From positions 1-64,000 of the forward strand of contig NZ_NADJ01000028.1 of NCBI RefSeq assembly GCF_002196705.1: a DNA stretch of 64,000 bases, in the 5' to 3' direction. The DNA comes from Desulfosporosinus sp. FKB (lineage in GTDB: Bacteria; Bacillota; Desulfitobacteriia; Desulfitobacteriales; Desulfitobacteriaceae). The notes under the pieces are model-generated. The model made no database searches. It was not told where the DNA came from and saw only the letters and a list, made by a program, of their open reading frames with translations. Positions 1-8,165 of this stretch are shown here, one piece after another. The position numbers and the translations under genes are program-made. Numbering within the stretch: the first letter of the stretch is position 1; each line of letters starts with the position of its first letter.

Positions 1-159
1 TTCACCTGGGTGACCTCCGTTATTTTTTGATTGGATTCTGTTGGCCAACAGTGCATCCTCTCAAAGCTTAACGTGAGGTCGTCTTTTTTTCAAAGCTCAT
101 TTTTTGTTACTCACAGGAATGCTCCTCATTTTGTATCACGAAACCATAATAGGAATATT

Positions 160-270
160 ATGGTATATACCGGTAATAAGGGGGGGCAACTAATGATACT
201 ATGTGGGGTCGGTGTGGCAATTGTCGTAATTGCTATTCTTACACTAATTGCAATGGGCATAGTCTTTTAG
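160..270 (+). CDS. Small single-span membrane peptide (36 aa), hypothetical
   Basis: Short ORF whose last 25 residues form one hydrophobic segment (MILCGVGVAIVVIAILTLIA...). Two starts are possible: ATG at 160, or ATG at 193, which is preceded by a G-rich run (GGGGGGCAACTA) that could act as ribosome binding site. The composition recalls YjcZ-like small spore/membrane peptides, but the match is only general. The longer reading back to position 31 has no ribosome binding site and an unconvincing sequence. Followed by a strong hairpin at 306-332. Confidence 0.35.
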   Translation: MVYTGNKGGQLMILCGVGVAIVVIAILTLIAMGIVF

Positions 271-305
271 AAAAATTTCTTTTGAAAACTGTTGCGATAG
301 TTTTT

Positions 306-332
306 ACGGCCAGGCAAGAATTGCCTGGCCGT
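306..332 (+). terminator. Perfect 12-bp hairpin, possible terminator
   Basis: Arms ACGGCCAGGCAA and TTGCCTGGCCGT enclose a 3-nt loop. It lies 36 bp after the small membrane ORF. The following bases (tactgtaat) are not T-rich, so intrinsic termination is possible rather than clear. Confidence 0.35.
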
Positions 333-439
333 TACTGTAATAGTATAAAAATTATAGCAAAATTCAAATAATACTCTTAACGAGAAATAACAAAATAAAA
401 CTAGCTATTTAACTCAAAATATATTGGAGGCATGAGGAT

Positions 440-676
440 TTGGAAAATACTGTTACGTTAAGTGAAATCTGTACACCTGAATTTATGAAACTCTATACTC
501 AGTTTGAATCCATCGAAGAATTTTTCTCTGCTGGTGGATTTAATGTAACAACAGAGGAAGATTATGATGCGATTCCGGACAAAACAATTAATTCCTATGT
601 TGCAAACACCACAAATTTCCCCACATGGAAAGAAATGTTAACGGAAGCCGCAGACAATTACATCAAGAGGCCCTAA
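440..676 (+). CDS. Hypothetical acidic protein (78 aa)
   Basis: TTG start chosen because GGAGG lies 9 nt upstream (426-430); the ATG at 432 is out of frame and stops at once. The protein is soluble and acidic, with no membrane segment and no recognised motif (starts MENTVTLSEICTPEFMKLY). It stands alone; the next 150 bp contain no gene. The good ribosome binding site and amino-acid-like composition support a real gene, but I do not recognise the family. Confidence 0.55.
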   Translation: MENTVTLSEICTPEFMKLYTQFESIEEFFSAGGFNVTTEEDYDAIPDKTINSYVANTTNFPTWKEMLTEAADNYIKRP

Positions 677-830
677 ATGCCTCCTGAGTTGACTTAGCAC
701 CAATAGTGAATAATCTAACACAAAGCAGTTTCAAATGCCAACATAAGGCTCAGCTAGTGCTCTTCTTGCTTTATTGAATTGTATAGTTATAATGATATTG
801 AAAATGAATAATTTTTTAGGAGTGACAAAA

Positions 831-961
831 ATGAATGAGACTATCGAAACAATCATGAAAAGAAAAGGGGCAAAAAGTTATACTAATCAGTGGGCTATGA
901 TGCCGATCCTTCTCAAGCCCCGGTTCCCAAAAACATGAATGTTGTAAACTATGTTAAATAA
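831..961 (+). pseudogene. Remnant of a nitroreductase-like gene (internal deletion)
   Basis: A good ribosome binding site (TTAGGAG) precedes ATG 831. The first ~18 codons read MNETIETIMKRKGAKSYT, like the N-terminus of nitroreductase-family flavoproteins. That frame then runs to an early stop at 938. A second frame over about 896-961 reads DADPSQAPVPKNMNVVNYVK followed by a stop, which looks like the C-terminal tail of the same family. The ~150 central residues are missing, so this is most simply a gene that lost its middle by deletion and shifted frame. Family assignment rests on short ends only. Confidence 0.5.
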
Positions 962-986
962 CTATACAGGACCTTTTCAGATCAGT

Positions 987-1244
987 TTATATCTTATATA
1001 AAAACCATTTACACGTATTTAATTCATATTTAAGCTCGTATCTCTTTAATTGGCCGTTGATATTACTTTGACACTCATAAATCTTCATACGATTTCCGGC
1101 AAGTTTTTCTTCGGATAACCTAATAATCTGTTCAACTTTGACCACCTCTCCATCATGCCGAAAACGAATGGGGCGCGGTATACCCGGCACATCAAACCAG
1201 GCAATCATTTCAATCGGCTTCATTACGACTTTCACGTTAACCAC
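987..1244 (-). CDS. Conserved-looking small protein (85 aa), unknown function
   Basis: Starts at GTG 1244, overlapping the end of the upstream 53-aa gene by 8 bp, so the two are probably translationally coupled. Basic and soluble, with a compact beta-like pattern (VVMKPIEMIAWFDVPGIPRP, then IYECQSNINGQLKRYELKYE). No membrane segment and no catalytic motif recognised. The strict coupling to a Cys-rich partner suggests a joint role, but no function can be assigned. Confidence 0.6.
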   Translation of the reverse strand: MVNVKVVMKPIEMIAWFDVPGIPRPIRFRHDGEVVKVEQIIRLSEEKLAGNRMKIYECQSNINGQLKRYELKYELNTCKWFLYKI

Positions 1245-1398
1245 ACTTCGCCCAATCTCCCGTAATACACTCGGTGCATCCTCCCCTATGTATCAATTTA
1301 TTATGGCAGACAGGACACTGATTATTAGCAATTAACCATGCTTCGCAGGGTTCTATACAATTCTTTTTCTCAATACACTCAGCGCAAATATCTTTCAT
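1237..1398 (-). CDS. Cys-rich zinc-ribbon-like small protein (53 aa)
   Basis: ATG at 1398, stop at 1237. It contains ten cysteines, in pairs such as CAEC, CPVC and CTEC, with one His next to the central pair (CPVCHNK): a pattern typical of small zinc ribbons. It overlaps the start of the following 85-aa gene. It is short, but the Cys spacing is unlikely by chance and the coupled downstream gene supports it. Function unknown; a metal-binding or nucleic-acid-binding role is inference. Confidence 0.6.
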   Translation of the reverse strand: MKDICAECIEKKNCIEPCEAWLIANNQCPVCHNKLIHRGGCTECITGDWAKCG

Positions 1399-1618
1399 TA
1401 TCAAATCCGCCTTTCAGTACATGCATTTGGTTTATGCAGAACCTATGTTCTATTATACCCAGGCTCTAAAAGAATATCAATAGAAAAATCAGCTTACTTA
1501 AAGTATATCAATCCTCAATGACAAAAAACTGTTAAGACTATCGCTGATTTCTTAACCAACCCTTTCTAAATACGACGTTTCACCCTAAGACTTGCATTAA
1601 TACAAACCAAGTTATCCA

Positions 1619-1680
1619 CCGAAGCAAGGTATGGGAACCACTCCCGCTTCAAGAAATGGGAGTCTTACGATTGGATAAAA
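1619..1680 (-). repeat. Fragment of the dispersed IS200/IS605-like palindromic element
   Basis: Shares the end module seen near 18906, 20663 and 53110: GAAGCAAGGTATGGGAACC, a CTCCCGCTTC/GAAATGGGAG hairpin, then GTCTTACGATTGGATAAAA. Read on the minus strand it begins right after TTTTAT, the same junction as the full copies. The opposite (GTTCAGC hairpin) end is not present here. The surrounding 1400-1770 stretch otherwise holds no gene that I can see. Confidence 0.6.
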
Positions 1681-1723
1681 TTTGGTATTTGCCGCTTATC
1701 GAGCCTTAATGCTTTAAAATATG

Positions 1724-1757
1724 ATCCTGCATCTGGCTTTGACCTCAGGTGCAGGAT
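1724..1757 (+). other. Leader hairpin before psd
   Basis: ATCCTGCA and TGCAGGAT arms flank a partly paired loop, 14 bp before the ribosome binding site of the phosphatidylserine decarboxylase gene. The following bases (atttcctctatt) are only moderately T-rich, so attenuation is possible but not shown. Confidence 0.35.
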
Positions 1758-1783
1758 ATTTCCTCTATTAGGAGTTGATGCAT

Positions 1784-2671
1784 TTGATTAAGTATTATAA
1801 TCGAAACAAAAAATCTTATGAGATAGAAAAGGTAGCTGGAGAAAATATTTTGAATTGGACCTACTCGTCTCCCATCGGTATGAGTCTTTTAGAACTAATT
1901 ATAAAAAGAAGACTATGCTCAAGCCTTTATGGTTGGTATTTGAACAGGAGAATGAGCAGGAAGAAAATTAATACTTTTGTTACCAATTTCAATATAGATT
2001 TGACTCAGACTAAAAAAAAGCTTAACGATTTTTCGTCATTTAATGACTTTTTCTATCGTAAATTAAATTCTCAAGCTCGTCCAATCGATAAAGACAACCT
2101 ATCGCTGATTTCCTTTGGAGATGGGAGACTTTACGCTTATGAAAACATAGACTTAAATAGATTGGTTCAGGTAAAAGGTTTTACCTATAGTCTTAAAGAA
2201 TTGATTAGAGATGATCACATCGCTGAGAAGTTCAATAATGGAACCTGTTTAATTTTAAGGCTTTGCCCTACTGATTATCACCGGTTTCATTTTATAGACA
2301 ATGGTATCTGTGAAAAATCCACAAAAATTAAGGGATCTTATTACTCTGTTAATCCAATTGCTCTTCAAAGAGTCAAGAAACTTTTTTGTGAAAATAAAAG
2401 AGAATGGAGTATCTTCCATTCAAACAATTTTGGTGATGTTTTATATGTAGAAGTTGGAGCGACCTGCGTAGGTTCAATTGCCCAAACCTATACCCCTGAG
2501 AAATCCATAAACCGAGGTGATGAAAAGGGCTATTTCAAATTTGGCGGTTCAACAGTAATTTTATTTTTAGAAGCTAATAAAGTTAAAATCGACGAGGATA
2601 TCCTTAGGCAAACTAGTCTGGGGTATGAATGTTACGTTTTAGTTGGAGAGAAAATAGGAAAGAAATTATAA
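1784..2671 (+). CDS. psd: Phosphatidylserine decarboxylase (type II, clostridial)
   Basis: Converts phosphatidylserine to phosphatidylethanolamine at the membrane. The protein (295 aa) begins with the typical [20 protein letters not shown] block and carries the self-cleavage motif as FGGST near residue 254-257; the Ser becomes the pyruvoyl cofactor of the alpha chain. The HxFH-like [10 protein letters not shown] segment is also typical. I chose TTG 1784 over ATG 1778 because GGAG is 9 nt upstream and the family starts at MIKYYN. Length is normal for the family. It stands alone between a leader hairpin and a convergent gene. Confidence in function is high. Confidence 0.93.
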   Translation: MIKYYNRNKKSYEIEKVAGENILNWTYSSPIGMSLLELIIKRRLCSSLYGWYLNRRMSRKKINTFVTNFNIDLTQTKKKLNDFSSFNDFFYRKLNSQARPIDKDNLSLISFGDGRLYAYENIDLNRLVQVKGFTYSLKELIRDDHIAEKFNNGTCLILRLCPTDYHRFHFIDNGICEKSTKIKGSYYSVNPIALQRVKKLFCENKREWSIFHSNNFGDVLYVEVGATCVGSIAQTYTPEKSINRGDEKGYFKFGGSTVILFLEANKVKIDEDILRQTSLGYECYVLVGEKIGKKL

Positions 2672-2688
2672 GGAAAGACAGTAAAAAA

Positions 2689-2711
2689 ATCCCCCTCGGA
2701 ATAAGGGGGAT
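2689..2711 (-). terminator. Terminator of the 122-aa gene, probably bidirectional
   Basis: 8-bp GC-rich hairpin (ATCCCCCT/AGGGGGAT); on the minus strand it is followed by seven T. It sits between two convergent genes (psd and the 122-aa protein). Confidence 0.75.
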
Positions 2712-2749
2712 CTTACAAAAAGGACCGTTCCTTAGGTGGTAAGATGGTC

Positions 2750-3118
2750 TTAAGAAATAACCAATTTTACAGCTTTAAAAAGTACATCAACAGGGTCTTT
2801 TTCCATAAATATTTTTTGATCATTTTTGATTTGTATCTCCAGATGCCACAAACCATTACCTTCAAAGTTAAGCTTAGGATTATATGGCGCTAATAAACTT
2901 AAACACTGTCCCACTGATAGTAACGGAAGACTGAATGGTTTAATTTTCGCATTAAAAAAATTTATGTTGATCTCATCTTCAGTATCAAATAAATTCTCAT
3001 CACAATAGTCTTCAAAAACAAATAAATCCCCAAATGATGGCATCCACCATTCTTTTAGTTTGTCTCGCTGTTGCGCAGTCAGTTGTTGGATTTGATCAGT
3101 ACTAATTCGTTGTTTCAT
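2750..3118 (-). CDS. Hypothetical protein (122 aa), MKQRI...W-W family
   Basis: The N-terminus MKQRISTDQIQQLTAQQRDK followed by LKEWW resembles a family of small proteins common in Bacillales/Clostridia and their prophages, which start MKQRI..EQL..LT.EQ..KLREWW. The central PLLSVGQCLSLL block also fits that family. Function is unknown. No phage genes surround it. Starts at ATG 3118 with AAGG-type ribosome binding site. The assignment to the family is from memory of the motif. Confidence 0.65.
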   Translation of the reverse strand: MKQRISTDQIQQLTAQQRDKLKEWWMPSFGDLFVFEDYCDENLFDTEDEININFFNAKIKPFSLPLLSVGQCLSLLAPYNPKLNFEGNGLWHLEIQIKNDQKIFMEKDPVDVLFKAVKLVIS

Positions 3119-3393
3119 TTTACACCTTCCCCATAAGTGCTATTGTGCGTTAGCCACTGAGAATCGTTTTTTGTACTATTAAGCCAACCACTTTCCACCA
3201 TATAATAAATAATTCATACAAGTCAAGATTATCACAATATTTAAATATAGTACAGAGGAAATAATGTTCTTATTTTGTCATGAACCCCTTTATTTCAAAA
3301 CTCTAGTAACTGCTACTTTGAATCTCGCGGGGTTTCTCCCAAGAACCGCACCAGCAGGCGTCTAAATATTAAAGGTCAGCAGTTTCATCAATG

Positions 3394-3825
3394 TTATAAG
3401 GAAGGGGTAACTGAATCCCTTTCTATAGGAGAAGAATTATACCTGACAAAACTTAAGAATCTTGTACCTTGAAAACTGAGTTTTCCAAGGTCATTATCTG
3501 CGATTAATCCGTATTCACGACCATCAACTCTAAATTCCATCCGGTCTCCGCTTTCGACTTCAAAGGTTATATAATATGACGTTGATTCAACATGGTGCGT
3601 TCCCGTGTCACCGGCATCATGGTGAATACTGCTTGACGTATGAGTTCTCTTCGAGATAACTTTTGCAGAGACAGTTAATTTCGGTTGTGAATTATTATAT
3701 CTCCATTGCCCGATACTTTTTATAATACCAAGAATAATGGTGCCTAAGACCAGGAAAAAAATCACAAAGAATATAATTGGGATTAATGAAAACATAATGT
3801 CTGGAGGGCTATGAAACATAAACAC
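3394..3825 (-). CDS. DUF2500 family membrane-anchored protein
   Basis: Residues ~12-35 form a single membrane segment; then come the DUF2500 hallmarks: a SAKVISKRTH strand, a His/Ser-rich loop (SSSIHHDAGDTGTHH), YYITFEVESGDRMEFRVDGR and the LSFQGTRFLSF block. GTG start at 3825 preceded by AAGGAGG at good spacing. Length 143 aa is normal. The family is widespread in Firmicutes with unknown function. Monocistronic, with the AT-rich region 3826-4020 upstream. Confidence 0.85.
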   Translation of the reverse strand: MFMFHSPPDIMFSLIPIIFFVIFFLVLGTIILGIIKSIGQWRYNNSQPKLTVSAKVISKRTHTSSSIHHDAGDTGTHHVESTSYYITFEVESGDRMEFRVDGREYGLIADNDLGKLSFQGTRFLSFVRYNSSPIERDSVTPSL

Positions 3826-4026
3826 GTTAATACCTCCTTAATTTAGTTCTTTTTAATTTATGAAATTACTTCCTTCCCTCTATCCTAGAATATCGTTATA
3901 TAGTTATATAGTTCACTCTCAAAACATCAATTCCTTTATTTGTCTAATTTTCTATATAATCTCCCTTTATATTGTAACAATTGCCCTTTCCTGATGTACT
4001 GTTCATAAGTGCTAATGGGCGTGAAA

Positions 4027-4207
4027 AGTGAACTCGTTCAGCTAAAGCTGAACATCGGGGCTTCAGATACAATAATGTCCAGTGGACATTATTGCTGAGC
4101 CGCCTTTCCCAATAGGAATACTTAGCGGCGAAGGAGGACTCTACCCCGCCTGAAGTTACGAAGGACCCACCCCCACTTATAGAAGTGGGGGTCTTAAAAA
4201 CTGGATA
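4027..4207 (-). mobile_element. Non-autonomous IS200/IS605-like palindromic element, copy A
   Basis: About 181 bp, no ORF. One end carries the hairpin GTTCAGCTAAAGCTGAAC (4032-4049), the middle a 12-bp palindrome (CAATAATGTCCA/TGGACATTATTG, 4070-4094), the other end a CCCCCACTT/AAGTGGGGG hairpin followed by GTCTTAAAAACTGGATAAA. Nearly identical over ~150 bp to copy B at 25875. Subterminal hairpins with no terminal inverted repeats or target duplication fit IS200/IS605-type single-strand transposition. On the minus strand the element starts just after TTTTTTTAT, the T-tail of the symporter gene's terminator. Confidence 0.7.
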
Positions 4208-4210
4208 AAA

Positions 4211-4260
4211 AAACCTATAGAATAGACTCTTATTTCAAAGTTCTATTAACTATAGGTTTT
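4211..4260 (-). terminator. Terminator of the alanine/glycine symporter gene
   Basis: Long interrupted stem (AAACCTATAG...CTATAGGTTT, inner AATAGA/TCTATT); on the minus strand it runs into TTTTTTTAT. Copy A of the palindromic element abuts the T-tail. Confidence 0.7.
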
Positions 4261-4370
4261 TCTCCTATCACTTGACAGTAATATATGCATTTATCTAACG
4301 TGTAATAACCTAATAGTAAATACTTTCTTCAATTAGGTCTCTAATTAAAGGTAATCTTCGCCTTTGATTA

Positions 4371-5750
4371 CTACACATCTAAGGTACTAGATGTATCTGT
4401 GATTTTTTTAGGATCACTAAAATAATCTTTAGTCATCTTAACAACCGTACCGCTTAAGAGGATTAAACCAATCAAGTTTGGAAGAGCCATCAGAGCATTG
4501 AATATGTCGGATATATTCCAGATAGTTTCTAATGTTGTTGCTGCGCCGACCGGGATTAAAATGCAATATAGGATGCGATACGGAAGAACGAATTTAGAAC
4601 CTAAGAGATATTCCACCGCACGATCTCCATAGTAAGACCAGCTAATAATTGTCGAAAGAGCAAAAAAGATGATTCCGAAAGCGACGATATATTCTCCTGG
4701 GCCAGGAAGGCCCAGATTGAAGGCTTTAGCAGTAAGGTTAGCACCCGTTAAAGCTTTACCGGCAGCATCAACTTGTGTAAAGGCACCAGTTGTCACAATA
4801 ACTAAACCAGTCATTGAACAAACGACAATCGTGTCAATGAAGGGGCCAAGCATGGCTACAAGCCCTTCACGAACAGGATATTTTGTTCTGGCAGCACCAT
4901 GTGCAATAGGTGCACTGCCCAGGCCGGCTTCATTGGAGAAAACCCCACGAGCAACACCGAAACGGATGGCCTGAGCTACCACCGATCCTGCAAATCCTCC
5001 GGTTGCAGCGGTACCGCTAAAAGCATCATGGAAAATAACTGCAAAAGCATGAGGTATGCTGTTGAGGTGTAAGAAAATAACAACTAGCGAACCCAAAACA
5101 TAAAAAATACACATAAAAGGAACGATACGGCTTGCAACGCTTCCAATACGTTTAATTCCTCCAATAATAACCGCAAAGACTAACAGGGCTATAATTATCC
5201 CTGTTGCTATTTTGGGAATGTGAAAATATTTAAGAGCAGGTTCTGCCACGGAATTCGCTTGCACCATATTCCCAATTCCGAAAGAGGCAATGGCCGCAAA
5301 CAATGCGAATAACATCGCCAGCCATTTTTGACCTAAACCCTTTTCGAGATAATACATGGGTCCGCCACTAACACTACCATCTTTATGAACTTTCCTAAAA
5401 TTTAGGGAAAGCAAAGCTTCCGCATATTTAGTTGCCATACCGACAAAAGCTGTTACCCACATCCAGAATAGAGCTCCGGGACCGCCAATAGCTATTGCCG
5501 TACCGACGCCAGCAATATTTCCCGTTCCAATTGTCGCCGAAAGTGCGGCACTTAAAGCCTGAAAGTGAGTAATTTCACCTTCGTCTTTAGGGTTATCATA
5601 TTTGCCGGAAAGTAATTTCCACGCATATCCAAATTTACGTATTTGAATAGCACGTACTAATAAAGTAATTAGAATACCGGTTCCCACCAAAAGTACAATA
5701 GTAAATGGCCCCCACACAAATGAATCAACCGAGTTAATCAAATCGTTCAT
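4371..5750 (-). CDS. Alanine/glycine:cation symporter (AGCS family)
   Basis: A ~459-aa polytopic membrane protein of the AGCS family (AlsT/DagA-like), importing alanine or glycine with Na+ or H+. Family hallmarks are visible: N-terminal FVWGPFTIVLLVGTG, ALSATIGTGNIAGVGTAIAI, GGPGALFWMWVTAFVGMATKY, SGGPMYYLEKGL and VFSNEAGLGSAPIAH. I chose the ATG at 5750 (MNDLINSVDSF) because AGGATGATAACT sits upstream at a good distance; an in-frame ATG at 5768 is the alternative. Monocistronic, with its own terminator. Substrate choice between alanine and glycine cannot be read from sequence. Confidence 0.93.
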   Translation of the reverse strand: MNDLINSVDSFVWGPFTIVLLVGTGILITLLVRAIQIRKFGYAWKLLSGKYDNPKDEGEITHFQALSAALSATIGTGNIAGVGTAIAIGGPGALFWMWVTAFVGMATKYAEALLSLNFRKVHKDGSVSGGPMYYLEKGLGQKWLAMLFALFAAIASFGIGNMVQANSVAEPALKYFHIPKIATGIIIALLVFAVIIGGIKRIGSVASRIVPFMCIFYVLGSLVVIFLHLNSIPHAFAVIFHDAFSGTAATGGFAGSVVAQAIRFGVARGVFSNEAGLGSAPIAHGAARTKYPVREGLVAMLGPFIDTIVVCSMTGLVIVTTGAFTQVDAAGKALTGANLTAKAFNLGLPGPGEYIVAFGIIFFALSTIISWSYYGDRAVEYLLGSKFVLPYRILYCILIPVGAATTLETIWNISDIFNALMALPNLIGLILLSGTVVKMTKDYFSDPKKITDTSSTLDV

Positions 5751-5986
5751 AGTTATCATCCTTTTCAAAGTTAATTGTTTGCATATACTGTTTTTTTCTG
5801 ACTCACCTCCTCTATGCCTGGTTCTTTTCCTCTCTTGGCTTAAGTTAAACTATAACGACCGAATTACCAATAACAACGTATGAAAGGTACAACCCAGGCT
5901 TATATATTTACAGTTTATTCTGACTATTAAAACTAAATATATTCGCTAACTTTTTATATAACCCTGCTAATAATATCCTTTTAATT

Positions 5987-6029
5987 AAAAGGCGCCTTGA
6001 TACTCTTATGAGTAGATCAAAGCGCCTTT
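5987..6029 (-). terminator. Hairpin terminator downstream of the epimerase gene
   Basis: AAAGGCGC...GCGCCTTT stem with further pairing (TTGAT/ATCAA); on the minus strand followed by TTTTAATTAAAA. It lies ~255 bp after the epimerase stop. The rest of 5770-6280 is AT-rich and holds no gene I can support. Confidence 0.55.
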
Positions 6030-6283
6030 GCTTTACACATCCTAAGTTAGTTTCAAGTCAGAATGACTTTAAACCTTATGTGTAATATACTAGCACAAGA
6101 ATATAATTAATAACAATACTATTATTGGAATAATTTTGTATACATGCCAAATGTACCAAATGGCTTTACAAACCCTTCGTAAAATATCAAAATAACAAAT
6201 TCTATAGAAAATCATCTTCTTTTACTACTTCAAGTTTTAACGCGAGGGATTAGGTATTACCATGTGAGAAGATGATATGAATT

Positions 6284-7375
6284 CTAATGATAATCGACTC
6301 CATGAATTTTTTTAAATCCAAGACCCGGGACATCTTCTATGGTTATTTTATGGTTGTTAAACACTGCGCCTCCTTCTATAGGGTCTTCTTTACATAAAAC
6401 AGGACCATCAAGATCAACTTTAGTAATAATACGTTTTGCCAATGCTAAATGTACCGCAGCCGTAACACTTATTTTGCTTTCTAACATACAGCCAATCATA
6501 CATTCCACTCCGTATATTTCAGCTAATGAACAAATCTTTAAGGCATTATGAATACCTCCTGTTTTCATTAGTTTAATATTTACGAGATCTGCCGCTCGCA
6601 TTTGAATTATTTTTAAAGCATCCATAGGTGAAAATACGCTTTCATCTGCAAGTACAGGAATGGATACATGATCTGTAACAAGTTTAAGCCCTTCAAAATC
6701 ATGAGCAGGCACAGGCTGTTCCACCAACTCAATATTCAAGCCTGCATCTTCCATTTTTCTTAATGTATATATCGCCTCTTTTGCACCCCATCCTTGATTC
6801 GCATCAATTCTAAGGTTTACAGCAAATCCTGCTGCTTCACGGATTGCCTTCATCCGTTGGATATCCAAATTTGCATCTTTTCCCACTTTTATTTTTAAGG
6901 TCTTATAGCCTTCTTCAATAGCCGCCCTGCTATCCTCTGCCATTTCTTCCGGAGTATTGACACTGATTGTAATATCGGTAGTAATTTCTTTGCGATAGCC
7001 TCCTAAAAGCCTGTAAAGAGGAGCATTATACAATTGTCCATAAAGATCATAGAGCGCAATATCTATTGCTGCCTTAGCACTAGTATTTTTCACTATTGCT
7101 TTATCCAAATTAAGCATAATTTCTTCAAAATTATTGATATCCAAACCAATTAAATGTTTTTTTATATGATCTTCTATAGCTCCAATGATCGCTCCCGTAG
7201 TATCCCCTGTTATTACTCCCGTTGGCGGTGCTTCTCCATAACCTATATGTCCTGTATCGGTTATTACTTTTACAACAACATCTTCTACGCTCTTCACTTC
7301 TCTTAGAGCTGTTTTAAAAGGCCTTTTCAAAGGAATGGAGATGTGGCCAATCTTAATATCGGTAATTTTCATCAT
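6284..7375 (-). CDS. Dipeptide epimerase (L-Ala-D/L-Glu epimerase type, enolase superfamily)
   Basis: Epimerises the second residue of dipeptides such as L-Ala-D-Glu from murein peptide recycling. Domains: N-terminal capping domain (~1-125), then the (beta/alpha) barrel. Catalytic and metal residues are visible: LKIKVG (the KxK pair), RIDANQGW (first metal Asp), VEQPV (second), LADESVFSP (third), IKLMKTGGI (opposite-face Lys) and a C-terminal DLDGP loop typical of this subgroup. Length 363 aa is normal. Two ATGs in tandem (7375, 7372) follow GGAGG. No murein-peptide genes adjoin it, so the exact dipeptide is uncertain; muconate-cycloisomerase-like activity is the less likely alternative. Confidence 0.85.
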   Translation of the reverse strand: MMKITDIKIGHISIPLKRPFKTALREVKSVEDVVVKVITDTGHIGYGEAPPTGVITGDTTGAIIGAIEDHIKKHLIGLDINNFEEIMLNLDKAIVKNTSAKAAIDIALYDLYGQLYNAPLYRLLGGYRKEITTDITISVNTPEEMAEDSRAAIEEGYKTLKIKVGKDANLDIQRMKAIREAAGFAVNLRIDANQGWGAKEAIYTLRKMEDAGLNIELVEQPVPAHDFEGLKLVTDHVSIPVLADESVFSPMDALKIIQMRAADLVNIKLMKTGGIHNALKICSLAEIYGVECMIGCMLESKISVTAAVHLALAKRIITKVDLDGPVLCKEDPIEGGAVFNNHKITIEDVPGLGFKKIHGVDYH

Positions 7376-7551
7376 TGGTACCTCCGTCTAGGAATTTTGG
7401 TTCTAAGAGACTCTATCGACTCCAATTATAAGATTTCGATTATTTATTGATTTATCCTCCTTAAAGTTCTTACCCTTTTGCATCTTCCTAGTGCATGACC
7501 GCTCAATATAATTTCACTGCGACTACAATCTTAACCTTAGATCATAGTAGA

Positions 7552-7890
7552 TCATAGTCCTCTTTCTCCCCTGCCACCGGTTCTGATTCCCACAGCATTT
7601 TCAACTGTAGCTATTAATATTTTGCCATCACCGATCATACCTGTTCTGCTCATTTCAGTAATTATTTTCACAACCTTTTCAACGTCTTCGTCTTTAACGA
7701 CAACCTCAACTTTCATTTTAGGAATAAAATATGCATCAAACTCTACATTCCTGTAAACTTTAATATAACCTTGTTGCTTACCGCTTCCAAAAACATGACT
7801 ATTCGTGAGGCGATCAATCCAATTCTTACTGAGTGCTTCTTTTACATCATCGAGTTTCTCGGGACGAATAATTGCTTCTATTTTTTTCAT
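7552..7890 (-). CDS. PII-family nitrogen regulatory protein (GlnB-like) with Phe51
   Basis: Trimeric signal protein sensing 2-oxoglutarate and ATP/ADP. Sequence aligns along its length with GlnB: MKKIEAIIRPEKLDDVKEAL at the N-terminus, T-loop ~37-57, TGMIGDGKI B-loop, and IRTGxRG C-loop. Start ATG 7890 has GAGGTG 8 nt upstream. The T-loop residue equivalent to the uridylylated Tyr51 of enteric GlnB is Phe (RNVEFDAYF), so classical uridylylation is unlikely. No amtB, glnA or nif gene adjoins it, so the target is unknown. Confidence 0.85.
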   Translation of the reverse strand: MKKIEAIIRPEKLDDVKEALSKNWIDRLTNSHVFGSGKQQGYIKVYRNVEFDAYFIPKMKVEVVVKDEDVEKVVKIITEMSRTGMIGDGKILIATVENAVGIRTGGRGERGL

Positions 7891-7957
7891 CGTGATCACC
7901 TCAACTTTTCTTAATTTTACTCAAGTTGCTGCCGAACCCTTTTATTAATTGTGTTTA

Positions 7958-7990
7958 CTATAGAAGTGGGGGTCTTAAAAACTGAATAAA
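7958..7990 (-). repeat. End fragment of the palindromic element
   Basis: Matches the terminal ~33 bp of copy A: TATAGAAGTGGGGGTCTTAA AAACTGAATAAAA, with half of the hairpin. It abuts the terminator at 7991 at the same TTTTTTAT junction as copy A. The rest of the element is absent. Confidence 0.6.
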
Positions 7991-8028
7991 AAAGGTGCTT
8001 GGAGAGAAATTTCTCTCAAAGCACCTTT
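7991..8028 (-). terminator. Terminator of the xre/membrane protein operon
   Basis: AAAGGTGC...GCACCTTT stem with inner GAGAGAAATTTCTCTC; on the minus strand followed by TTTTTTATT. Confidence 0.75.
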
Positions 8029-8165
8029 GCTTTGACAATATTCATTAAACCTTTTCTATTTAGCATCTTACCCAATTGTATACATTAAGTAAATGTTTCT
8101 TATACATGCATACAATATTCTTGATTCTTGCTCTTATCCCGACTCTTACTCTTTCTATGATATGC

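Noticed and set aside
1-20. GGAGG followed at 8 nt by GTG (position 5) on the minus strand, possible start of a gene leaving the window
   Set aside because: Only one codon is inside the window, so nothing about a protein can be supported.
31-159. N-terminal extension of the small membrane ORF
   Set aside because: No ribosome binding site, and the encoded segment (Phe/Ser/His-rich) is unlike the hydrophobic core; the start at 160 or 193 is more likely.
2720-2735. Small AAGGA-CCG-TTCCTT palindrome near the psd terminator
   Set aside because: Too short and isolated in AT-rich convergent DNA to support a function.
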